DNA of 64,000 nt from an uncultured Piscinibacter sp. (GTDB lineage Bacteria; Pseudomonadota; Gammaproteobacteria; Burkholderiales; Burkholderiaceae_C). Position 1 is the stretch's first letter. Every line of letters begins with the position of its first letter. Under the pieces are notes generated by a model. It ran no database searches and was not told where the DNA came from. It was given only the letters and a program-made list of their open reading frames with translations. Made by a program: the position numbers and the translations under genes. Of the stretch, positions 31,710 through 48,028 are shown piece after piece. The stretch spans positions 186,001-250,000 of the forward strand of contig NZ_CALFYO010000020.1 in assembly GCF_937952055.1 (NCBI RefSeq), given 5' to 3'.

Positions 31710-33956
31710 TCAGGCCCCCGTGGCCGTTGCCGCGGCGGCGGCGTGCTTCGGCTTCGCGGTGGCGAGCTGGCGTGCGCGGTAGCCGCGCCACGCCAGGCCG
31801 ACGAGCAGCAGCAGCGCCGCGGCGATCAGCGCCAGCGGCCAGCGCACCGGCTGGTTCCACTCGGCCTGCTTGGCCACGCGCATCGCCGGGTCAATGCGGT
31901 AGTACTTGGCGAGGTCGCGCACCAGGATGCTCGGCTTGCCGTTGTGCGCCCAGGGCTGGAAGGCCAGCGCCACGTAGGGCCAGTAGCCCCAGGCCCAGGG
32001 CGCGTCCTCGCGCACGATGGCGACCATCTGGTCGATGACCTTCTGCTTCTCGGGCCCGTCCTCCAGCGTCTGCATGATGCGGTAGAGGCGGTCGTACTCC
32101 GGGTTGCTGTAGTTCGCGGTGTTCTCGCCCTGGTTCGGGTACTTGGCGTTCGGCCCGTAGAGCAGGAAGAGGAAGTTCTCCGCGTCCGGGTAGTCGGCCA
32201 GCCAGCCCCACCAGAAGATCTGCTGCTTGCCCTTGAGCATCTTGTCCTGGAACTGGTTGTAGTCGGTGGCGCGGATCTCCAGCTGCACGCCGAGCTTGCC
32301 GAACTGCTTGACCATCCAGTCGAGCTCGGACTTCAGCTCCGGTGTCGGCGCACGCTGGTAGTCGTAGTTCAGCACCAGCGGCTTGCCGGTCTTCGCGTCG
32401 CGGCCCTCGGGATAGCCGGCCTCGGCGAGCAAGCGCTTGGCGTCCTCGATGCTGCGGCGCACCGGCTGGCCGTCGACCTCGCGGTGCGTCACCGGGTTGA
32501 TGCCGCCGGGCTTGCCCTCGCGCGAGCCGAACATGCCCGGCGGCACGGGTCCGTGCGCGGCGACCCCGCCCTTGGTGCGGAAGATGCGCCCGTAGCCCTC
32601 CTCCCAGTCGATGGCGATCGACAGCGCCTGTCGCAGCTTGCGGTTCTTCAGTTGCTGCTCGGGCGTGTCGCCCTTGCCGACCACCGGGTCCAGCCAGTTG
32701 AAGCCGAGGTACCAGTTGTTGATGTCGGTGACCTGCGGGAAGGCGAAGCCGCGCGCCTCGTATTCGCGCTTGACTTCGTCGGAGTCCTCCATGTCGACGC
32801 GGAAGTCCACCCCCCATTCGGGACGCTCGATCTCGGGCACGTCGAGGTAGCCCTGCTTGAACATCTCCTTGCGCGGCACCTTCTCCTTGACGATGGTCGA
32901 GACGACGGTGTCGATGAAGGGCATGGTCTTGCCGCAGTCGTCGAGCAGCCCGGCTTCCTTGTCGCCGGGCTCGCCCTCGCACGGATAGGGCTCGCCGCGG
33001 AAGTTGGGGTTGCGCTTCATCACATGCCGGCGGTCCTGCACGTACTCGGTCATCATGTAGGGGCCCGTGCCCACCGGCCACTTCACCAGCGACAGGCCGT
33101 TGGCATTCATGCCCGGCTGCGCATAGAAGGCGTCGGCTTCCCAGGGCACCGGCGCGGAGAAGGTCATCGCCAGCCAGTACTTCCACTGCGGGTACCTGCC
33201 CTTGATGCGGAAGCGGATGGTGTGGCTGTCCAGCGCCGTGACGCCGGCCAGCGGCCACTTGCGGAAGTCGAGGAAGGGCTTGTCGACGGTCGATTCCGGC
33301 AGGCCCTGCAGCAGCTTGGCGTCCTCGGCCTTGATCAGCTCGGCGTATTCCTTCAGGCCGACCACGTACTCGGAGAAGATGGCGAAGATCGGCGCCTCGA
33401 TGCGCGTGGTGGCGTGGCGCTTGAAGGCATAGACGTAGTCGTCGGCGACCAGCTCGCGCGTGCCCTGCTGGGCGAAGTCCCACGGCGAGCGCTTGTCGCC
33501 GACTTCGCCGGGCTTCATCGCGTGGTAGAGGTACTCGCCCTTGTCGTTCTTCGCGAAGGCCGGGTGCGGCGCGAAGAGGATGCCCTTCTTCAGGCGCACG
33601 TCGTAGATGCTCTCGGCGATCTGCTCGGTCGGCGCGTCGTCGGGCAGCGGCTGCCCGGCCTTGTCGACGTAGTGCGGCTTCACCACCGCCTCGGCCGTCT
33701 TCGGGATCAGCGTGTACGGCCGCTTCAGGTAGTGGTAGGCGTACAGCGGCTCGTAGGCCGAATAGGTGTAGGGCGTCTCGGGGTTGCTGTACGACGCCGT
33801 CGGGTCGAGGTAGCGCGGCGAGCGCTCGTCGAAGGAGTTGAAGAGGGTGTTCGTCGCCGCCGCCCCGTCCGGGTATGGGCTGTTGTTGCAGGCGGCCAGC
33901 ACCAGCGTCAGCACCACAGCGACCCGCGCGCCCCACCGTTTCATCGGACCGTGCAT
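31710..33956 (-). CDS. Oligopeptide-type ABC solute-binding lipoprotein, oversized with C-terminal helix
   Basis: A 748-residue SBP family 5 protein. A lipoprotein signal ends in VLTLVLAACNN, so it should be lipid-anchored in the periplasm. Family 5 features include NTLFNSF, FMLPV-like strands, YMMTEYVQDRRHVMKRNPN and RQALSIAIDWEEGY. Typical DppA/YejA proteins are 530-610 residues. A second hydrophobic helix at about residues 708-726 precedes a basic alanine-rich tail, which is unusual for a binding protein. ATG 33956 has AAGGGGA upstream; an in-frame ATG at 33944 is possible. It is the first gene of the four-gene importer. Confidence 0.9.
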   Translation of the reverse strand: MHGPMKRWGARVAVVLTLVLAACNNSPYPDGAAATNTLFNSFDERSPRYLDPTASYSNPETPYTYSAYEPLYAYHYLKRPYTLIPKTAEAVVKPHYVDKAGQPLPDDAPTEQIAESIYDVRLKKGILFAPHPAFAKNDKGEYLYHAMKPGEVGDKRSPWDFAQQGTRELVADDYVYAFKRHATTRIEAPIFAIFSEYVVGLKEYAELIKAEDAKLLQGLPESTVDKPFLDFRKWPLAGVTALDSHTIRFRIKGRYPQWKYWLAMTFSAPVPWEADAFYAQPGMNANGLSLVKWPVGTGPYMMTEYVQDRRHVMKRNPNFRGEPYPCEGEPGDKEAGLLDDCGKTMPFIDTVVSTIVKEKVPRKEMFKQGYLDVPEIERPEWGVDFRVDMEDSDEVKREYEARGFAFPQVTDINNWYLGFNWLDPVVGKGDTPEQQLKNRKLRQALSIAIDWEEGYGRIFRTKGGVAAHGPVPPGMFGSREGKPGGINPVTHREVDGQPVRRSIEDAKRLLAEAGYPEGRDAKTGKPLVLNYDYQRAPTPELKSELDWMVKQFGKLGVQLEIRATDYNQFQDKMLKGKQQIFWWGWLADYPDAENFLFLLYGPNAKYPNQGENTANYSNPEYDRLYRIMQTLEDGPEKQKVIDQMVAIVREDAPWAWGYWPYVALAFQPWAHNGKPSILVRDLAKYYRIDPAMRVAKQAEWNQPVRWPLALIAAALLLLVGLAWRGYRARQLATAKPKHAAAAATATGA

Positions 33957-34178
33957 GCGGTCGTCCCCTTCGTCGATCGGGAGCCCGTCGCAGGCTTGAC
34001 GCGACGGCTCCGCCAAAAGAATCTGCCCCCGACGAACACCGGCTTGTGGCCGGGTCGCCGAAAGGCAGTCGCGGATCATAAGCGCCCCCGAAGCCGCCTC
34101 GCTCAGGGTTTCACCGGCCGCCGCCGCCGAAACTTGGGGCCCGGCGTCGGTTTAGAGCGGTGACTCCAGAGGTGCGGC

Positions 34179-35096
34179 TCACCATCCGATGAGCACGTCG
34201 CGTGCCTGCACGACGAGCTGGACGCGCGCCCCCACCGGCAGCGTCAGTTTGGTCGGCACATGGCCGAACGGCAAGCCGGTGAGGATGGGCGCACGGGTGG
34301 CGCTGCGCACCTTCGCCACCATGCTCTTCATCGTGTAGCCGCGGTCCAGCGGCGACTTCTTCCAGTCGGTGAAGGCGCCGAGCAGGACCGCCTTCTGCGC
34401 GTCGAGCACACCGGCCTGCTGCAACTGCAGCAGGCTGCGCTCGACGCGGTAGGGATGTTCGTTGACGTCCTCGAGGAACAGTACGCCGCCCCTGATGCGC
34501 GGCCAGTGCGGCGTGCCCAGTAGCGAACTGACCATGCACAGGTTGCCGCCCCAGAGCACGCCCTTCACGTCCAGGCCGTCGTAACCCGCCTCGGTGCGGA
34601 AGCCGACGGCTTCGAGTTCGCCGCTCATTGCCTCGAGGAAGCAATCGCGCGTGACCTCGTCCACCGCAGCGGCCGTCTTCTCGCCGTGCTCGCCCGCCTC
34701 CCGCCCGAAGTCGTAGCAGGCCATCGGGCCGGCCCAGGTGCGGCCGCGCCCATGGGCCAGCAGGCCGAGCTGAAGCACGGTGAGGTCGCTGTGGCCGACC
34801 CAGCGCGTGCCCTGCTCCACGCTGCGCGCCACTCGCTTCCAGTCGATGCGGTCGAGCAGTCGCGTGAGCCCGTAGCCGCCGCGCGTGGCCATGGCGATCG
34901 AAGGCGCCTGCGATGCGACGCGGTGCAGCGCGGCCAGGCGCGTGTCGTCGTCACCGCCGAATCGCTGGTGGCGATCGAGCGCGGCCTCGTCGAGCTGCAC
35001 GTCGAAGCCGAGCCGAGCGAGACGCCGGGCGGCCAGGCGCAGCGGTCGTGCCGACGCCACCACCCCCGAAGGCGTGAACAGAGTCAGCGAAGTCAT
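34179..35096 (-). CDS. ldcA: LD-carboxypeptidase family protein (peptidase S66)
   Basis: A 305-residue S66-family protein; LdcA cleaves the terminal D-alanine from murein tetrapeptides during peptidoglycan recycling. Family blocks are seen: ATRGGYGLTRLL, then GHSDLT with the expected nucleophile serine, GGNLCMVSSLLGTP, FLEDVNEHPYR with the glutamate, and GLPFGHVPTKLTLPVG with the histidine. There is no signal peptide, as expected for a cytoplasmic enzyme. ATG 35096 overlaps the tadA stop by 4 bases. Microcin-immunity MccF proteins share this fold, but the tadA neighbour favours LdcA. Confidence 0.88.
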   Translation of the reverse strand: MTSLTLFTPSGVVASARPLRLAARRLARLGFDVQLDEAALDRHQRFGGDDDTRLAALHRVASQAPSIAMATRGGYGLTRLLDRIDWKRVARSVEQGTRWVGHSDLTVLQLGLLAHGRGRTWAGPMACYDFGREAGEHGEKTAAAVDEVTRDCFLEAMSGELEAVGFRTEAGYDGLDVKGVLWGGNLCMVSSLLGTPHWPRIRGGVLFLEDVNEHPYRVERSLLQLQQAGVLDAQKAVLLGAFTDWKKSPLDRGYTMKSMVAKVRSATRAPILTGLPFGHVPTKLTLPVGARVQLVVQARDVLIGW

Positions 35097-35665
35097 GCGG
35101 AATCCACCGGCGGCGGCACGTCGAGCTCGATGGCTTCGCCGGCAGGGATGGTGTCGGGCATGTCCTCGGCACGCTCGCCACGGCGCTGGCGATACTGCTC
35201 GCGGCGCTCGGCGAAGAACTCGCGCAGCAGCTGGCCGCACTCGTTGCCAAGCACGCCGCCGACGATCTCGGTGTGGTGGTTGAGCTGGCGGTTGGCGAAC
35301 AGGTCGACCACCGACCCTGCCGCGCCGGTCTTGGGGTCGAAGGCACCGAAGACGACGCGCTTGAAGCGCGCGTGCATCAGCGCCATCGCGCACATCGCGC
35401 AGGGCTCGAGCGTCACGTACAGCTCGCACTCGGGCAGCCTGTAGTTGGCCAGCAGGGTGGCCGCATGGCGCAGCGCGACGATCTCGGCGTGCGCGGTCGG
35501 ATCGTGCTCGGTGATCGGGCGGTTGTAGCCGGTGGCCACCACCTGTCGTCCGGCGGGCGTGTCGCGCACGATCACGGCGCCTACCGGCACCTCGCCGACC
35601 AGCCAGGCATTGCGCGCCTGATCGAGCGCCAGGCGCATGGACAGTTCATCCTTCGGATCGCTCAT
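35093..35665 (-). CDS. tadA: tRNA-specific adenosine deaminase
   Basis: A 190-residue zinc deaminase that converts A34 to inosine in tRNA-Arg(ACG). The catalytic HAE (DPTAHAEIVAL) and the zinc motif PCAMC (TLEPCAMCAMAL) are intact, with NHHTEIVGGVL further on. It is longer at the C-terminus than E. coli TadA (167 residues), with an acidic proline-rich tail. ATG 35665 is used; the frame is open upstream but contains only low-complexity arginines. It overlaps ldcA by 4 bases. Confidence 0.95.
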   Translation of the reverse strand: MSDPKDELSMRLALDQARNAWLVGEVPVGAVIVRDTPAGRQVVATGYNRPITEHDPTAHAEIVALRHAATLLANYRLPECELYVTLEPCAMCAMALMHARFKRVVFGAFDPKTGAAGSVVDLFANRQLNHHTEIVGGVLGNECGQLLREFFAERREQYRQRRGERAEDMPDTIPAGEAIELDVPPPVDSA

Positions 35666-36024
35666 GGCCGCAAGCCTTCGACGCCTGCGGCGGCGCGGAT
35701 CGGAGATTCCAGCGAGGACTCGCTGCAGGTCGCGGATCGCATCAGGCACGCCCCTTTCTGCGCCTATTGTGGCGGCAACCTCGACCGTCGCGCCGTGCGG
35801 CCCTCAGCCTGCGCCACGCGCCCAGGGCGAAGCGGCGCGGCCCTGGCGAGGGAGGAAGCCGGCGACGCTTCCCTGTGCCGGACTCCGCGCGGGGCCCGTC
35901 GCGGGAAGGGTCAAGCGCCGCAGCGCCGGGCGTTTCATTTGTCCACATGTATAGTGGTTCCGGCTGTGCCGGACCCGTGGCACGGGATGCCGGCTCAGCA
36001 TCGCACTGATGACAAGGACTCGAT
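35666..36024. other. 359-base divergent intergenic region upstream of the glycogen/trehalose operon
   Basis: No protein frame with family features is seen. Near the operon there is a TATAGT -10-like sequence (35950-35955) without a good -35, and a small inverted repeat GTGCC/GGCAC (35966-35983). AAGGA precedes the glgB ATG by about 6 bases. The operon promoter is probably within 35920-35970 but was not pinned down. Confidence 0.4.
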
Positions 36025-37982
36025 ATGACGCCGACCTCACGCGATACCGGGCAAGGACCCGAACGACTGCGAGCGGACGCGACGGCCGCTGCGCTGGTCT
36101 CCGGCAGTGCGCTTCGCGACGCCGACCTGCATTACTTCCGGGAGGGTACCCACGCCCGGCTGTACCGCGTGATGGGCTGCCAACAAGGCGATGGTGGCAG
36201 CCACTTCACGGTCTGGGCCCCCTCGGCGGCCTCGGTCGCCGTCATCGGCGACTTCAACGACTGGCGCGACGACGCCCATGTCGCGCAGCCGCGCGCCGAC
36301 GGTTCGGGCCTGTGGCAGGTGTTCGTGCCGGGCGCAGCGCCTGGCCACCGCTACAAGTACCTGATCCACTCCCACACCGGCGAGCGCATGGAGAAGGCCG
36401 ATCCGTTCGCTCGCTACGCCGAGCTGCCGCCGGCAACCGCCTCCATCGTCTGGCACGGCGACGACCATGTCTGGCACGACGACGCCTGGATGGGCAGCCG
36501 CGCGGGCCGCAATGCGCTTGACGCGCCGATGTCGGTCTACGAGGTGCACCTCGGCTCGTGGCGCCGGCGCGCCGACGGGTCGATGCTCGACTACCGCAGC
36601 GCGGCCGTCGAGCTGGCAGCGTACGTCTCCGGCCTGGGCTTCACCCATGTGGAGCTGATGCCGATCACCGAGCACCCGTTCTACGGCTCGTGGGGCTACC
36701 AGACGACGGGCTACTTCGCACCGACCTCGCGCTACGGCACGCCGCAGGACTTCAAGTACCTCGTCGACACGCTGCACCAGGCGGGTGTGGGCGTGATCCT
36801 GGACTGGGTGCCCTCGCACTTTCCCGCCGACGCCCACGGCCTGGCACGCTTCGACGGCACCTACCTCTACGAGCATGCCGATCCGCGCCAGGGCTTCCAT
36901 CCCGAATGGAACTCGTCGATCTTCAACTACGGGCGCAACGAGGTGCGTGCCTTCCTGTTGTCCAGCGCGATGTTCTGGCTGGACGAGTTCCACATCGACA
37001 TGCTCCGTGTCGACGCGGTGGCCTCGATGCTGTACTTGGACTATGCGCGCAATGACGGCGAGTGGATCCCGAACCGCCACGGTGGGCGCGAGAACCTGGA
37101 TGCGATCGACTTCCTGCGCCTGCTCAACCAATCTGCCTACCGCGACCATCCGGGCGTGCAGATCATCGCCGAGGAATCCACCGCCTGGCCGATGGTCTCG
37201 CGCCCGACCGACGTGGGCGGACTCGGCTTCGGATTGAAGTGGAACATGGGCTGGATGCATGACACACTGGCCTACATGCGCGAGGACCCGGTGCACCGGC
37301 GCTGGCACCACGGCAGGCTCACCTTCTCGATGGTCTATGCCTTCAACGAGAACTTCATGCTGCCGCTGTCGCACGACGAGGTCGTCTACGGCAAGGGCTC
37401 TCTGATCAACAAGATGCCCGGCGACGAGTGGCAGCAGTTCGCGAACCTGCGGCTGTTGCTGGGACACATGTGGGCCCATCCGGGCAAGAAACTGCTGTTC
37501 ATGGGCGGCGAATTCGGTCAGCGCAGCGAGTGGTCGCACGATTCGGCGCTCGACTGGCAGGCGCTGGAGGGCGAGCATCACCGCGGCCTGCAGCGCTGGG
37601 TCGAGGACCTGAACCGCCTGTACCGAAGCAAGCCGGCCCTGTTCGAGATCGACTTCGAGCCAGCAGGATTCCAATGGATCGAGGCCGACGATGCCGAACA
37701 CAGCGTGCTCGCGTTCCTGCGCAAGGCGCGCGACGGCAGCACGCTGCTGGTCGTGGCCAACTTCACGCCGCTGCCGCGCGAGAATTACCTCGTGGGGGTG
37801 CCGCATGCAGGGCACTGGTGCGAGCTGCTCAACAGCGACGCCACGCTCTATGGCGGCAGCGGCATCGGAAACCTGAGCGGCACCGACACCGTTCCCGTGC
37901 CGGCACAAGGACACTTCCAGTCCTTGAACCTGCGCTTGCCGCCATTGGGGATATTGGTCCTCGAGCACGAAGGGGTTGCTGC

Positions 37983-37986
<4 letters not shown>
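36025..37986 (+). CDS. glgB: 1,4-alpha-glucan branching enzyme
   Basis: A 653-residue GH13 enzyme that makes alpha-1,6 branches in glycogen-like glucan. An N-terminal CBM48 domain (FTVWAPSAASVAVIGDFNDW) precedes the catalytic barrel. Catalytic residues are visible in DMLRVDAVASMLYLDY (nucleophile Asp), IIAEEST (acid Glu) and PLSHDEVVYGKGSL (Asp), with LLGHMWAHPGKKLLFMGGE typical of GlgB. Its length is slightly below the 728-residue E. coli enzyme, lacking the extra N-terminal domain. It is first in the operon and overlaps glgE by 4 bases; in the GlgE route it branches the GlgE product. Confidence 0.96.
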
Positions 37987-40019
<2,033 letters not shown>

Positions 40020-40020
40020 G

Positions 40021-43365
<3,345 letters not shown>

Positions 43366-43377
43366 ACAGGAGACACC

Positions 43378-44063
43378 ATGCAGAACCTCGACGTCTTGCT
43401 CGAACCCGTGCGCGCCCTGCTCGCGCAGATCGGCGCCTTCCTGCCGCGGCTGGCCATCGCACTGGGGCTGCTGCTGCTGGGCTGGCTGCTGGCCAAGGCC
43501 TTCCGCTACAGCGTCGTGAAGGCGCTTCGCGCGCTGAACTTCCACGTCCTCACCGAGCGCGCCGGCATCGACGGCTTCCTGCAGCAGGGTGGCACCGAGA
43601 AGGACACCACCGAGCTGTTCGGGTGGATCGCCTATGCGCTGGTGCTCCTCGCCTCGCTGATCGTGGCGTCCAACAGCCTGGGACTGTCGCAGGTGACCGA
43701 GCTGCTGGGCAAGATCGTGCTGTTCCTGCCGCGCCTGCTGGTGGCGCTGCTGGTGGTGATCTTCGGCAGCTACTTCGCGCGCTTCGTGGCCGGCGCGGTG
43801 CGCGGCTACTGCAAGCGCGTCGAGATCAGCGACGGCGACCTGCTCGCGAGGCTGGCGCAGTACGGCATCATGACCTTCGTCGTGCTGCTGTCGATCGACC
43901 ACCTGGACATCGGCGGCGGACTCATCCAGCAGACCTTCCTCATTCTCCTCGCCGGCGTGGTATTCGCCGGTGCCCTGGCGCTCGGACTCGGCGCGCGCGA
44001 TCGCGCGGCGCTGCTCATCGAGCGATGGTTCCCACGCGACACCGCCGACAAGCAGGACGGCCG

Positions 44064-44067
<4 letters not shown>
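43378..44067 (+). CDS. Small membrane protein with MscS-type TM-helix domains, embedded in the trehalose operon
   Basis: A 229-residue integral membrane protein with about five hydrophobic segments (roughly residues 22-45, 80-103, 108-137, 160-180, 184-205). PRLAIALGLLLLGWLLAKAFR and LPRLLVALLVVIFGSYFAR resemble the repeated conserved TM-helix domain (Pfam TM_helix) seen near mechanosensitive channels. It lacks the MscS beta and C-terminal cage domains. It starts 12 bases after treS-mak and overlaps glgX by 4 bases, so it is co-expressed with trehalose enzymes. A role in osmotic release of solutes is an inference from position and family. Confidence 0.75.
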
Positions 44068-46207
<2,140 letters not shown>

Positions 46208-46211
<4 letters not shown>

Positions 46212-48028
46212 GGCGCCGGCACGAGATGCCGTTCGGCGCGCTGCGGCTGTCCGATGGCGGCGCGCGCTTTCGCCTGTGGGCGCCTGGCGCGCAACGCGTC
46301 GACCTGCTGGCCGATGGGGCCGAATGCCCCATGCAGGCCCGTGACGGCGGCTGGTACGAGACCTCGCTGGCGCAGGCGGCGACCGGGATGCGCTACGCCT
46401 TCCGCATCGACGGTGGGCTGACCGTGCCCGACCCGGCCTCGCGCAGCAACCCCGACGATGTGCACGCCGCGAGCGCACTGACCGATCCGCTGGCCTTCGA
46501 CTGGCCCGACGAGGGCTGGCGCGGCCGGCCGTGGCACGAGGCGGTGATCTACGAAATGCACCTCGGCTGCTTCACGCCGGAGGGCACCTTCACCGCCGCC
46601 ATCGCACGACTGGACGACCTCGTGGCCTTGGGGGTGACGGCCATCGAGCTGATGCCGGTGGCCGACTTCCCGGGGCGCCGCGGCTGGGGCTACGACGGCG
46701 TGCTGCCTTTCGCCCCGGAGGCCAGCTATGGGACGCCCGACGACCTCAAGCGGCTGGTTGCAGCCGCCCACGCGCGCGGCCTGATGGTGCTGCTTGACGT
46801 CGTCTACAACCACTTCGGGCCCGATGGCAACTACCTTCATGCCTATGCGCCGCCGTTCTTCAATGCGCAGGTGCATACGCCGTGGGGCGCGGCGATCAAC
46901 TTCGACGGTCCGGGCAGCCGCACGGTGCGCGACTTCTTCATCCACAACGCGCTGTACTGGCTGGAGGAGTTCCACTTCGATGGGTTGCGCATCGACGCGG
47001 TGCATGCGATGCACGACGGCTCGCCGCTGCACTTCATCGACGAGCTGGCGCAGGCCGTTCGCGCCGGCCCCGGACGCGATCGCCATGTGCACCTGGTGCT
47101 GGAGAACGACGTCAACGATGCGCGCCGCCTGCCGCGCGACGCGGAAGGGCAACCTCGACTGGCCACGGCGCAGTGGAACGACGACGTGCACCATGCGCTG
47201 CATGTGCTGGTCAGCGGTGAGCGCGACGGTTACTACGCCGACTTTGCCGCGCAGCCGCTGTCGCTGTTGGGTCGCGCGCTCGCCGAAGGCTTCGCGTTCC
47301 AAGGCGAGGTCTCGGCCTACCGGGGCGGCGAGCCGCATGGCACGCCCTCGACCGGGCTGCCGCCGCTGGCCTTCGTGAACTTCCTGCAGACGCACGACCA
47401 GGTCGGCAACCGCGCCTTCGGCGACCGGCTGGCCATGCTGGCGGCGGCGGGCCATCGCGAGGAGATGCTGCACGCCGTGCTGGCCTGCGTGCTGCTCGCA
47501 CCGGCGCCGCCGATGCTCTTCATGGGCGAGGAATATGCAGCCTCGACCCCGTTCCTGTACTTCTGCGACTTCAGCGGCGAACTCGCGACGGCCGTCACGC
47601 AGGGGCGCCGCAACGAATTCGGGCGCTTCGCCCGTTTCAACGATCCGGCCGCGCGCAACCGCATCCCCGACCCGAACGCCGAGGCCACCTTCCTGCGCAG
47701 CAAGCTGGCCTGGGACGAACGCGCGCAACCGGCGCACGCGTGCTGGCTGGCGCTGTACCGGCAGCTGCTCGGCATCCGCCGCGACAAGCTGGTGCCCCAC
47801 CTGCCCGGTGCGGCCAGCGGCCAGTACCGCGAGATCGGCATCGGCCTGCTCGCGCTGCGCTGGCCGCTCGGGACAAGCGGCCGCCTCGACCTGCTCGCCA
47901 ATCTGAGCGGCGCGGCCGAGACGGGACCGGACTTGCCGCCGGGCGAACCGATCTACCAGAGCCACGCCGGTGCGCAGCAGACGCTGCGGCCGCCGTGGTC
48001 GGTGCGCGTGTCGATGGAGCGGCCGTGA
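46208..48028 (+). CDS. treZ: Malto-oligosyltrehalose trehalohydrolase
   Basis: A 606-residue GH13 enzyme that releases trehalose from malto-oligosyltrehalose. FRLWAPGAQRVDLL is the N-terminal beta domain; YEMHLGCFTPEGTFTAAI and GRRGWGYDGVLPFAPEASYG are typical. The catalytic residues lie in FDGLRIDAVHAMHD, LVLENDVNDAR and FLQTHDQVGNRAFG. Start ATG 46208 overlaps the glgX stop. It acts on the product of TreY, encoded next, and its stop overlaps the treY GTG by 4 bases. Confidence 0.95.

Noticed and set aside
35979..35995. Sigma-54 promoter-like TGGCAC ahead of glgB
   Set aside because: The -12 element does not follow at the required spacing (TGCC at 4 bases rather than TTGC at 5).
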